The notes under the pieces: model-generated | What the model saw: only the letters and a program-made list of their open reading frames with translations | Told to the model about the DNA's origin: nothing | Database searches by the model: none | Program-made: the position numbers and the translations under genes | Part shown: piece by piece, positions 1-7,885 of the stretch | Layout: the number at the start of each line of letters is the position of its first letter | How positions within the stretch are numbered: position 1 is the first letter of the stretch | From: Myxococcales bacterium | GTDB taxonomy: Bacteria; Myxococcota_A; Polyangia; Fen-1088 | Direction: 5' to 3' | Assembly (NCBI GenBank): GCA_003142855.1 | Contig: PLNW01000150.1 | Location: 1 to 46,037 of the forward strand | DNA: 46,037 bases

Positions 1-116
1 TTTTGAATCAGTAGTGCTAGCCACGAGCCGCACCGACGGAGGAGCCGTATGGTGGAAATCTCCTAGTACGGATCTGGCGAGGGCCAGGAGCGGGCGACCG
101 CTCCTGGCTACTCTAC
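1..116 (+). mobile_element. 3' end of a group II intron (domains V and VI)
   Basis: Positions about 42-75 look like intron domain V: the strand starts GAGCCGTA with the AGC triad, has a GAAA-type tip near 54-57, and returns as TACGGATC. One pair in the lower stem is mismatched. Directly after it lies a perfect 11-bp hairpin (83-93 with 98-108) capped by a GCGA tetraloop, as expected for domain VI, then CTACTCTAC, which resembles the 3' terminus of bacterial class C introns. The reverse transcriptase and the 5' part would lie outside the window. The structural reading is mine by eye; the lower-stem mismatch suggests a decayed copy. Confidence 0.5.
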
Positions 117-145
117 AGCGCCATTTAGCCTTTACCGAATCGAAG
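117..145 (-). repeat. Dispersed repeat B, copy B0 (partial)
   Basis: AGCGCCATTT followed by GCC, TTYACCGAATCG and A matches the end of repeat B copies near 37.7, 42.9 and 45.8 kb. It lies in the opposite orientation to those copies. It begins at the first base after the apparent group II intron terminus. Only the first 29 or so bases are recognisable. Confidence 0.5.
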
Positions 146-305
146 CTACAGCCACGAGATAGGCGGCGGCGCCAATGGGGGAACGCTCGGGTACGCCGCG
201 CTCGTCTTCATGCGGTAGCAGGCTCAATCAAGATGAAGGACCGGCAGGGCACTTGCGCTCCGGATTGTGGCGCACGGACGGCATTATAGGCCGTGGCCGC
301 GGGAG
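146..305. other. Stretch with no recognisable gene
   Basis: No ORF here has a convincing start, ribosome site or protein motif. It lies between the intron/repeat junction and the promoter region of the first operon. Confidence 0.5.
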
Positions 306-321
306 CGGCACGGTTCGTGCA
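306..321 (+). promoter_or_regulatory. Candidate sigma-54 (-24/-12) promoter
   Basis: CGGCACGGTTCGTGCA fits the YTGGCACG-N4-TTGCW pattern closely: GG at 307-308 and GC at 319-320, separated by ten bases. The predicted start (about 332) leaves a leader of some 95 bases before the gene at 426. A TTGACA at 327-332 has no good -10 partner. No activator site was identified. Confidence 0.4.
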
Positions 322-425
322 GACTCTTGACAGTATTCACTGAAACCAAGTCCTCTGACGGTTGGACAATTGCGGACTGAGACCTGGATCTTCAGGGGAT
401 CGACTTCACTCACACGGAGGCAATC

Positions 426-821
426 ATGTTCTTGATGTTAGCGGCGATTCTCATGGTCGGCATTGGGCTCTGCAATTTCGTACCTCGCGGGCGCGTCTCA
501 CCACATCCCGTTGGTAGACGGCGCCAAGGGCTGCGATCGCTTGCCCTGGCCATCGCACTTGGGTTGGTTTCCATTCCGACGAGCGCCTGGGCCAACGCGC
601 CCGGCGAGAATAGCGCGCAGATTCTGCGGGGCCGCCCCGCGGCGACGGCCCCGATTGCGACCGAGGCGAGCGCGCCGCAAGGCCAGGACTACGCCTCCCG
701 TGAGGCGAGCGCCAAGGGTCTGGAGAAGTTCGAGGGTGGCAGCACCACCGTCATCTGGGTGGCCGGTGGCAGCACGCTGGTGGTCATCCTGATCGTGGTG
801 CTCATCATCGTGATAATCTGA
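426..821 (+). CDS. Small secreted protein with C-terminal membrane anchor (PA2779-like)
   Basis: 131 residues. The ATG follows a good GGAGG site. There is a hydrophobic N-terminus, a second signal-like segment (about 37-56, ending near Ala-Trp-Ala), a polar middle, and a strongly hydrophobic C-terminal anchor (about 108-131) preceded by Gly-Gly. Small proteins with a signal and a C-terminal hydrophobic tail, named PA2779 family, often sit beside PA2778-type C39 peptidases, and a C39 peptidase follows here after four bases. The family assignment rests on architecture and context, not residue identity. The peptidase may act on it, which is inference. Confidence 0.65.
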   Translation: MFLMLAAILMVGIGLCNFVPRGRVSPHPVGRRRQGLRSLALAIALGLVSIPTSAWANAPGENSAQILRGRPAATAPIATEASAPQGQDYASREASAKGLEKFEGGSTTVIWVAGGSTLVVILIVVLIIVII

Positions 822-825
822 TTAG

Positions 826-1407
826 GTGGGGACGCGCCGATACGACAACCGACCGCGGACGCTACTTGCCCTGGCGGCCGCTGTCGCCGTGGCTGGCTGC
901 TACCACGGAACGGCACGGGCGATCTTACCCAGCGATCTTACCCGCGACCGCGGTTGGGTGCTGGTGGACGGCGTTCACTTGATTCGGCAGACCGGCGAGC
1001 GCGATTGCGGGGCTGCGGCTCTCGTGATGATGTTGCAACGCTGGTCGGTGCCATCGTCGGTGGACGAGATATTGCGCAGCATTCCCGTCGAATCCGGTCA
1101 CGGCATCGGCCTCGGTGTGTTGCGCGATTTTGTCCGAGAAAAGGGCCTGCGCGCATTCGTGATCAAGGGCGAGTTGGCCGATCTGGTCAACGAGGTGGGG
1201 CTGAATCGTCCGGTCCTGGTCGGTTTGGTGCAGCGCTATGGCGATCGGGCGCTGTCCCACTACGAGGTGGTAGCGGGCGTCAACCAGAGCACCCATCGCG
1301 TGTTGCTGCTGGATCCAGCGCACGGGCTGCGCGAGGACGGCTTTGACGGCTTTGCCGCCGAGTGGGACGCGGCCGGCAGACCAATGCTGGTCATCGTTCC
1401 GTCGTGA
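826..1407 (+). CDS. Lipoprotein C39-type cysteine peptidase (PA2778-like)
   Basis: 193 residues from a GTG start four bases after the previous gene. The signal peptide ends in a Val-Ala-Gly-Cys lipobox (Cys25). The body is a papain-like C39 fold: Gln55 and Cys61 in RQTGERDCGAAAL, His145 in SHYEVV and Asp163 in LLDPAH supply the oxyanion hole and catalytic triad. C39 domains cleave double-glycine leaders in bacteriocin exporters, but stand-alone periplasmic versions exist whose substrates are unknown. PA2778 homologues usually carry C-terminal TPRs, absent here. Its stop overlaps the start of the next gene, so the three genes are probably co-translated. Confidence 0.8.
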   Translation: MGTRRYDNRPRTLLALAAAVAVAGCYHGTARAILPSDLTRDRGWVLVDGVHLIRQTGERDCGAAALVMMLQRWSVPSSVDEILRSIPVESGHGIGLGVLRDFVREKGLRAFVIKGELADLVNEVGLNRPVLVGLVQRYGDRALSHYEVVAGVNQSTHRVLLLDPAHGLREDGFDGFAAEWDAAGRPMLVIVPS

Positions 1408-1913
1408 GCAAGCAAGCGGTGACGGGGCGAAGGGATCGTGTCGGAGTGGCCGTTGCTCTGACAGTGGCTCTGTTGCAAGCAGCGTGCAGCACCACCTACC
1501 AGCCGCGAGCGAGCGGTCGGGTGGGAGTGGTCATCCACCATGCCGCGCCCATGTATGTGAAGGACGGCCGTGAAGTGCCGATCGGCCCATTCGGTGGAGA
1601 CCTGGCGAGTCTGGTTGCGGATACGCCAGCCGCTGCCATGCACGCACGCAAGGCAAATACTCAACTCTTCATTGGTGTTCCGACCTACCTGACTGGCGTG
1701 GCCGGGGTGATCGTCGGGATCGCGGTGCTGTCCGGTCCCGTCGGCTGGGTCGTGATCGGTATCGGGGCTGTGACGGCGGGGACGGGGTTGGGTTTCATGG
1801 GATCGGGGGTCACGCACGCCGTCGACGCGGTGAACATCCACAACGACGGCGCCCCAGACAAGTCGCCCGGCGCCGGTGCCTTAATTCCGCCGGCCCGCCC
1901 CGGCGCGCATTAG
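1404..1913 (+). CDS. Lipoprotein with Gly-rich hydrophobic segment, unknown function
   Basis: 169 residues. I chose GTG 1404, which overlaps the upstream TGA (GTGA). The signal ends in a lipobox-like Gln-Ala-Ala-Cys (Cys28). About 60 polar residues follow, then two Gly/Val-rich hydrophobic stretches (about 90-135) that could insert in a membrane, then a Pro/Ala tail. I do not recognise the family. Context puts it in the same envelope operon as the C39 peptidase. Confidence 0.65.
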   Translation: MSKQAVTGRRDRVGVAVALTVALLQAACSTTYQPRASGRVGVVIHHAAPMYVKDGREVPIGPFGGDLASLVADTPAAAMHARKANTQLFIGVPTYLTGVAGVIVGIAVLSGPVGWVVIGIGAVTAGTGLGFMGSGVTHAVDAVNIHNDGAPDKSPGAGALIPPARPGAH

Positions 1914-2380
1914 CTGTCCCCTTCGAATTGAAGGAGGCTGTGCTTCATTTCGATTGAACCGGCCGGTCCGCCGAGGCTATCCGCCACGCAAGTACGGGGA
2001 CTTACATGCCTCTGACATGTGGCTCGGAAGAGCATAGTCGGAACAGTGCGACCAGGAAAGCCTGGTCCGAAGGGAGCGAATGGAGCGCGTGTTCTCCGTC
2101 AGCACCGGCCCTTCGCTGAGTACTCGCGACACGAACCTTGCGGCCGCCGCCAGAGTAACCGATGGCGGAATCTGGACCAGCGCGTGATGCGGAGTCACGA
2201 GCAGCGTCGCAATGTCCCCATCCCGTCTCGCCCGAGTGGTAGAGATTACGAATTCGCAACGCCAGCTCGCATCCGTGCAACGAAACTCGCGCGTTCCGAC
2301 ACCCTTCTGGTGGCACGGGTCTTGTGTTGACCGCAGCCGGTTGGAGAATCGGTGGCGAACTTGGTGAAAAGGAGAGGACC
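1914..2380. other. Intergenic region, no confident gene
   Basis: 467 bases separate the peptidase operon from the cytochrome-porin gene. Short ORFs occur on both strands, but none has a ribosome site or a recognisable protein. A 7-bp hairpin, GACCAGG-AAAG-CCTGGTC, is at 2050-2067 without a T run. A sigma-54-like element lies near the right end. Confidence 0.5.
2311..2326 (+). promoter_or_regulatory. Sigma-54-like element upstream of the respiratory block
   Basis: TGGCACGGGTCTTGTG matches the -24 half perfectly (TGGCACG), and the -12 half has TTGT instead of TTGC. It lies 55-70 bases before the chosen start of the porin gene. The -12 change makes activity uncertain. Confidence 0.3.
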
Positions 2381-3823
2381 ATGCAAATCCGGCCCAGCCA
2401 GCGACTACTGCCCCTGATCCGCACCTCCCTTCGCTTCCCTCGCGCCGTCGGCTGGATTGCCGGCTGTGTTGTTCTGGCGGTGCTGCTCGCCTGGTCACCG
2501 CCGGCGGCCGCCGTCCCGGTGTTCGCGCGCAAGTACGGCACAAGCTGCCTGACCTGCCACACGATCTATCCGAAACTGACCCCCTTCGGCGAGGCGTTCA
2601 GGCGCAACGGCTTCCGGTTCCCAGGCAGCGATAGCGACTTCGTCAAGCAGGACCCCGTGCCGCTCGGCCAGGAGGCGTACAAGCAGATGTTCCCGGCCGT
2701 GGCATGGCCGGGCACGGTGCCCTCGTCGGTGCCCATCGCGGTGGGGTTCAACGGCCAGGCGGTCGTCCATCCCGACAAGACGTCGGGCGCGGCCGTGGCC
2801 GACAACGGCGCCCGCTTCTCTTTGGACAGCTTGATTGCGGAAGCGCACGTCTGGGCGGCTGGCAGCTTCGACGAAAAGATCACTTTCTTCGGCGAGGTCA
2901 CGATCTCCGCTGACGGTGTGGAGATCGAGCACGCGCGGGTTCATTTCAACGATCTACTGGGCCCCAAGCACCTGCTCAACCTGTCGGTGGGAAAGCAGTT
3001 CGCCACGCTTGCGAGCTTCGGCCCCCATTCCTCGTACGTCGCGGATGTGCTCATCCCACCGCTCTCGGTGAGCGCGCTGTACGGGAGCACGGACCCGTCG
3101 TGGAACCTGGCCGGCACGTACAACGGCATCGAACTCACGAGCATTGTCGCCGGCCGATTCAACCTGGCGGTCGGGGTCAACGCCGGTGCGAACACGGGGG
3201 TCGCACTCAGCAACAATGTTTACGCCCACGCCGGCTACAAGCTGGGCGGTATGCGCCTGGACGGCGAAGGCGCGGCAGCCCCAGCCAATCCCATGAAGCC
3301 GTGGGCCGAGCGTGCTCTCACGCTCGACATCTTCGCCTACCACGCCGAGTCGAGGTTCGGGACGCCGAACGCAGCAGTGCCTCCCGTTTCGGTCACGCTC
3401 AACGACAAGATCTGGACGTTCGGCGCTGGCCTGCGGGCGCAATGGGACTCGCTGGAGATCGACGCCGGGGTCTACCAGGAGCGGCACGACCACGCGCTCG
3501 CCGACGGCACGGGCGTCCACGCGCTCTCGCAGTACGAGGAGATCTCGTACGTCATCTTCCCGTGGCTGGTGCCCGCCATCCGCGTCGAAGTCTCGCAGGT
3601 GCAGCCCGCCGGCGGATCTTCGATACATGACGTGCGCATCACCCCGGGCATCGCCTTCCTGGTGCGGCCCAACCTGAAGCTGGCGCTCATCGGGCTCATC
3701 GAGCAGGCAAACGGGGCGCCGGGTGCCGGGTGGGGGCAGGCAGGCGGCTTCGCGGCGCCGACCCCCGGCACCTCGACGACGGAAATCGAGTCGATCATCG
3801 GAAATCTCGCCTTCGCGTTCTGA
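2381..3823 (+). CDS. Outer-membrane porin-like protein with one N-terminal haem c site
   Basis: 480 residues. ATG 2381 has a good AAGGAGAGG site; an upstream in-frame ATG at 2324 lacks one. A signal peptide ends about residue 45 (Pro-Ala-Ala-Ala). A single CXXCH follows at once (Cys56, Cys59, His60), in a context (TCHTIYPKLTPFGEAFRRNG) that recurs in haem-containing porin-like proteins. The remaining 400 residues alternate polar and aromatic residues and end in Phe-Ala-Phe, typical of an outer-membrane beta-barrel. It may accept or conduct electrons across the outer membrane; no function is proven. It heads a block with a cupredoxin and ACIII. Confidence 0.75.
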   Translation: MQIRPSQRLLPLIRTSLRFPRAVGWIAGCVVLAVLLAWSPPAAAVPVFARKYGTSCLTCHTIYPKLTPFGEAFRRNGFRFPGSDSDFVKQDPVPLGQEAYKQMFPAVAWPGTVPSSVPIAVGFNGQAVVHPDKTSGAAVADNGARFSLDSLIAEAHVWAAGSFDEKITFFGEVTISADGVEIEHARVHFNDLLGPKHLLNLSVGKQFATLASFGPHSSYVADVLIPPLSVSALYGSTDPSWNLAGTYNGIELTSIVAGRFNLAVGVNAGANTGVALSNNVYAHAGYKLGGMRLDGEGAAAPANPMKPWAERALTLDIFAYHAESRFGTPNAAVPPVSVTLNDKIWTFGAGLRAQWDSLEIDAGVYQERHDHALADGTGVHALSQYEEISYVIFPWLVPAIRVEVSQVQPAGGSSIHDVRITPGIAFLVRPNLKLALIGLIEQANGAPGAGWGQAGGFAAPTPGTSTTEIESIIGNLAFAF

Positions 3824-3931
3824 CGTGATGCCGCCGCAGAGAACAGCGATCGGGCCGCGACCTACATGTTTGCTGCTATGATGCCTCACGTTCCGACACC
3901 GACAGCGAAACACGCCCTCAAGGAGAAAAAC

Positions 3932-4528
3932 ATGGAGCGGTTCGTGACTTCGACAATGCTTGCGCTCGTTGCATCCACGCTGATCGCACCCGCCGTTGCG
4001 TGGGCCGAGGCCGGGACGATTGAGGGGACGGTTGCGCACGCACGCGGGAACGCCAACCTCGTCGTCTACATCGTGTCGGCACCGGGGCAATTTCCGCCGC
4101 CCTCGGCGCACGCCCAAATAGACCAAAAGAAGATGACGTTCATCCCGCACGTGCTGCCGATCGTGGCAGGAACGACGGTTGATTTCACGAACAGCGACGC
4201 CGTCACCCACAACGTCTTTTCTCCTGACAACGAAGGCTACAACCTCGGCGCCTGGCCAAAGGGCGAGAAGCGCTCGTACACGTTCAAGAAGCCCGGGGTG
4301 TACACGCAGCTCTGCTCGATACACCCGGAGATGCTTGGCTTCGTCATCGTGCTACAGAATTTCTACCAGGCGGTCACCACGGCGGACGGACATTTCACCA
4401 TCCCCAACGTGCCAGCAGGCCAGTACCAACTGAAGGTCTGGGGCGAGAAGCTGAAGAAACCCGAAAAGGAGCGTACCTTCCCGGTGAAAGTGGCGGGCGC
4501 CAAAACCTCGGTCAACTTGTCCTTCTGA
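3932..4528 (+). CDS. Secreted cupredoxin with C-terminal carboxypeptidase-regulatory-like domain
   Basis: 198 residues. ATG 3932 follows AAGGAG. The signal peptide is cleaved near Ala-Trp-Ala (25). The plastocyanin-like fold occupies about 27-145 with the type 1 copper ligands visible: His93 (VTHNVF), Cys128, His131 and Met134 (LCSIHPEM). Residues 150-198 (DGHFTIPNVPAGQYQLKVWG) look like a carboxypeptidase regulatory or transthyretin-like beta-sandwich. Such proteins are often annotated as methylamine utilisation proteins. Its position between a haem porin and ActA suggests a periplasmic electron carrier for ACIII, which is inference. Confidence 0.82.
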   Translation: MERFVTSTMLALVASTLIAPAVAWAEAGTIEGTVAHARGNANLVVYIVSAPGQFPPPSAHAQIDQKKMTFIPHVLPIVAGTTVDFTNSDAVTHNVFSPDNEGYNLGAWPKGEKRSYTFKKPGVYTQLCSIHPEMLGFVIVLQNFYQAVTTADGHFTIPNVPAGQYQLKVWGEKLKKPEKERTFPVKVAGAKTSVNLSF

Positions 4529-4541
4529 TCCTTGAGGCGCG

Positions 4542-5069
4542 GTGGTGGCGGGGCTGTTCATGTCTCGGCGGCGCGCTTTGGGCCTGGCTGCCTTTTTCGC
4601 TGCCGTTGCCGGCATCGTGGGCGGAAACCGCGTGCCCACCCACAGCGTGGCGCAGGAGAGCGGAACCAAGGTCCCGTTCGACCACGCGATCCACGCCGGG
4701 CAGTACGACATGCCGTGCCTCGGGTGCCATGTCTACGCCGCCAGTTCTCCCAGCGCCGGCCTGCCCTCGGTGCGCAAGTGCATGGGCTGTCACAAGTTCA
4801 TCGCCAAGGACAAGCCGGGCGTGCAAGCCCTGGCTGCGCTGTTCGAACAAGGCCAGCCGCCGCGCTGGGTGCGCGTGACCCGCCTGCCCGACTTCATCTA
4901 CTTCAGCCACCGCATGCACGTGCGCAGCAAGGTCGCCTGCAGCGACTGCCACGGCGAGGTGAAGGCGATGCATATGGTCGTGCCGGCGGCGCAGTTGACG
5001 ATGGGCCGCTGCCTGGGCTGTCACGGCGAGCGCAATGCCACCGTCGACTGTATCGTGTGCCACAAATGA
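4542..5069 (+). CDS. actA: Alternative Complex III subunit ActA, pentahaem cytochrome c
   Basis: 175 residues from GTG 4542; ATG 4560 is an equally possible start. One N-terminal membrane or signal segment (about 8-28) is followed by five CXXCH motifs: CLGCH (59), CMGCH (80), CSDCH (133), CLGCH (157) and CIVCH (170). Five haems is the number in characterised ActA. ActA lies on the periplasmic face and carries electrons from the iron-sulfur subunit ActB towards ActE and the acceptor. It is the first gene of a tightly spaced six-gene operon. Confidence 0.88.
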   Translation: MVAGLFMSRRRALGLAAFFAAVAGIVGGNRVPTHSVAQESGTKVPFDHAIHAGQYDMPCLGCHVYAASSPSAGLPSVRKCMGCHKFIAKDKPGVQALAALFEQGQPPRWVRVTRLPDFIYFSHRMHVRSKVACSDCHGEVKAMHMVVPAAQLTMGRCLGCHGERNATVDCIVCHK

Positions 5070-5076
5070 GGCCCCG

Positions 5077-7885
5077 GTGGACGAGCTGAAGAAGAACCTC
5101 TCGCGCCGGACTTTTTTTTGGCACGGTGCTTGGCACTGGGGCGGCCGTCTCCCTCGCCGGGTGCAGCAAGCGCCTGCCGAGATTCCTCGTGCCGGACGTC
5201 GTCCCCTCCGACGACGCCGTGCCCGGAATCGCCCGCACGTACCGCACCATCTGCCGCGAGTGTCCCGCTAATTGCGGCGTGACAGCCCGGGTTCGCGAAG
5301 GTCGCGCGATCAAGCTTGAGGGCAACCCGGAGCATCCGATCAGCGGCGGCGCCCTCTGTCTGCGCGGCCAGGCGGCGATCGAGGACCTCTATTCGCCCGA
5401 CCGGCTGGGGCTGCCACTCGTCGCCTCGTCGGCCGGCCTCGCGGGCGCGTCGTGGGATCATGCAGAGCAGGCGTTCGCGGCGGGGCTGCGCGCGGCCATG
5501 GATGCGCACCGCCGTATCGTGGTGCTCACGCGGCCCGAGCGCGGCGCACTGGGCTCATTGTTTCGCAGCTGGCTGGGCTCGCTCAGCCAAGATGCTGGCC
5601 AGGTCGTCACGTTCGATCCGATGGAGCCCCTCTGGATCCGCGAGGGCGCGCGGCGAGCGTTCGGCATCGAGCAGCACCCGGTGTGGGACATCGCTCGGGC
5701 GCGAGTCTTGCTGTCGATCGGCGCCGATTTTCTCGAGGACTGGGGCTCGCCGGTCGAGCACGCATGCGCGCTGGCGGAGTTGCGTGCGGGTGGCGGGCGG
5801 TTCGTGTACGTGGGGCCGCGCCTGTCGCGGACAGCGGCGGCCGCCGACGAGTGGATCTCCGTCAGGCCCGGCAGCGAGGCGGAGTTGGTGCTGGGGTTGG
5901 TGCGGGCGAGGCTCGACATCGGGAACGCCAGCGTCGAAGCGCTTGCCCGGCCTCTTCGCGAGCGGCTGGCCAATGGGCTTGCGCCCTACGATCTCGCCCG
6001 AGTCGCGTCGCGCACGCAGGTCGCGGAGGAAAGGATCAGACGCCTGGTCGCCAGCTTCTTCGGCGGGCACCCGAGCCTTTGCGTCGGGCCGGGCCGCGCC
6101 GCCATCGGCCCGGACGCGGCTGCGTTGGCCGAGGCCGTCCACCTGCTCAACTGGCTTTCGGGAAATGTCGGCGAGACAGTACGCTTCTTCGCCCCCCCGA
6201 ACGAGCCGTGGGCGGCCCCCGCGCTGACCGTCGACGAACTCGCGTCCCGGGCCGCCGCCGGTGAGGTCGGCGCGCTCATCGTCCACCACGCGAACCCGCT
6301 CGGCTTCGGCCCCGTGTTCGGTGGTCTGGCCAAGGCGCTCGGCCGCATTCCCATGGTCGCGGTCTTCACGAATCGCCTGGACGAAACCGCACGGCACGCG
6401 CACGTCGTGATGCCCGATCATCACTTTCTCGAGGCCTGGGGCGACGCCACGCCACGGGCCGGAATCCGGTGCATCCAGCAGCCGGTCATGACCCCGCTGC
6501 GCCCGACGCGCGCGGCGGGCACAGTCTTTCTCGATGTCGCGCGCAAGCTCGATGCCACAGGTCTTCCCGACGGTCCGTTCGATGCAATCGTTCGCCAGTC
6601 CGCGACGGCGGCCGACCTCGAGCGTGGAGGTGTGTTCACCGATCCGACGCCCCAGCCCGTTGCGCTCGACGATGGCGTGCTTGCCAACCTGCCAGCCGAA
6701 GCACGCGCCGAAGACGGTCTGTCCGCGCTGGCTATCATTGTCGCGCCATCAGTGCGCTACCTCGACGGGCTGGTGCCACAGGGGTTGTTGCTGCAGGAGA
6801 TGCCAGATCCGTTGACGACGATCACGTGGGGCGGCTGGGTGGAGGTCAACCCTGCGACGGCCGCACGACTTGGCGTCGTCACGGGATCTCTCGTGCGCCT
6901 TACGACGGGTGCGGGCCGAGCCGAGTTGCCCGCCTTTCTCTACGCGGGGGTACGCGAGGACGCGGTCGCCGTGCCGGTGCCGTACGCGACGGACCTGCTC
7001 GGCGCCGGCCCGATCGGCCTGCTCGCGTCGGGGCGGATCGAAGCGACCGGACGTAAGGTCGCCCTGGCCCTGGCCGCCAGCGACTCTGGCCAGCGCGGCC
7101 GAGGCCTCGCCCTGGAGGTCATCGGCGCGGCGACGCTTCCGCCAAGGCAGGAACTGGTCTCGATGTACGCCGCGCCCGCTCACCCGATCCACCGCTGGGG
7201 CATGGCCATCGATCTGGATCGCTGCACGGGCTGCGGCGCATGCGTCGGCGCTTGCTACGTCGAGAACAACTCGCCGATCGTCGGCGCGGCGGAGATCGCC
7301 CGGGGCCGCGACATGGCTTGGCTGCACGTCCACAGATTCATCGAGGGACCGGCGACGCACCCGCGCGCGTTGTTCCTTCCCTGGTTGTGCCAGCACTGCA
7401 CGAACGCGCCCTGCGAGGCGGTCTGTCCCGTGTACGCGACCTATCACTCGTCGGAAGGGCTGAACACGCAGGTGTACGCCCGCTGTGTCGGCACACGATA
7501 CTGCGAAAACAACTGTCCCTACGGTGTGCGGCGCTTTAACTGGTTCGACTGGCCGAGGCCGGAGCCGTCGAACCTGGGACTCAACCCCGACGTGTCCGTG
7601 CGCGAGCGCGGGGTCGTGGAGAAGTGCACGCTCTGCATCCAGCGCATTCGCGGCGCCAAGGAACAGGCGCGCGTGGACGGCCACGAGCTGAAGGACGGCG
7701 ACATCACGCCCGCCTGCGCGCAGACCTGCCCCAGCCAGGCGATCATCTTCGGCGATCTCAAGGATCCGGCCTCACGCGTCTCGCAGGCGGCAGCAAGCGG
7801 TCGTTCCTACCTCCTACTCGAAGATCTCAACACGCGCCCTGGCATCGTCTACCTGGCTCGGCGTCGAGAGGAGATCCCGACGTGA
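5077..7885 (+). CDS. actB: Alternative Complex III subunit ActB (iron-sulfur), frameshifted in its Tat signal
   Basis: The main reading frame runs 5126-7885 (919 residues). The GTG at 5077 opens a different frame encoding VDELKKNLSRRTFF, a Tat motif. Removing one T from the eight-T run at 5112-5119 joins it to GTVLGTGAAVSLAGC, giving a Tat lipoprotein signal. Numbered from 5126, the N-terminal half is a molybdopterin-oxidoreductase-like domain with CxxCxxxC...C (Cys43, 46, 50, 78) and no visible Mo-ligand Cys or Ser. The C-terminal part (about 690-890) is a ferredoxin-like domain with four Cys groups (CTGCGACVGAC, CQHCTNAPCEAVC, CVGTRYCENNC, CTLC with CAQTC). It relays electrons from quinol to the haem subunits. 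The frameshift may be a sequencing error, slippage or a real lesion. Confidence 0.88.

Noticed and set aside
14..289. A 91-residue ORF at the left end
   Set aside because: It lies over the putative intron hairpins and repeat B0 and has no ribosome site or motif.
1977..2562. Overlapping minus-strand ORFs upstream of the cytochrome-porin gene
   Set aside because: They overlap the start of a convincing gene, and their products show no recognisable motif.
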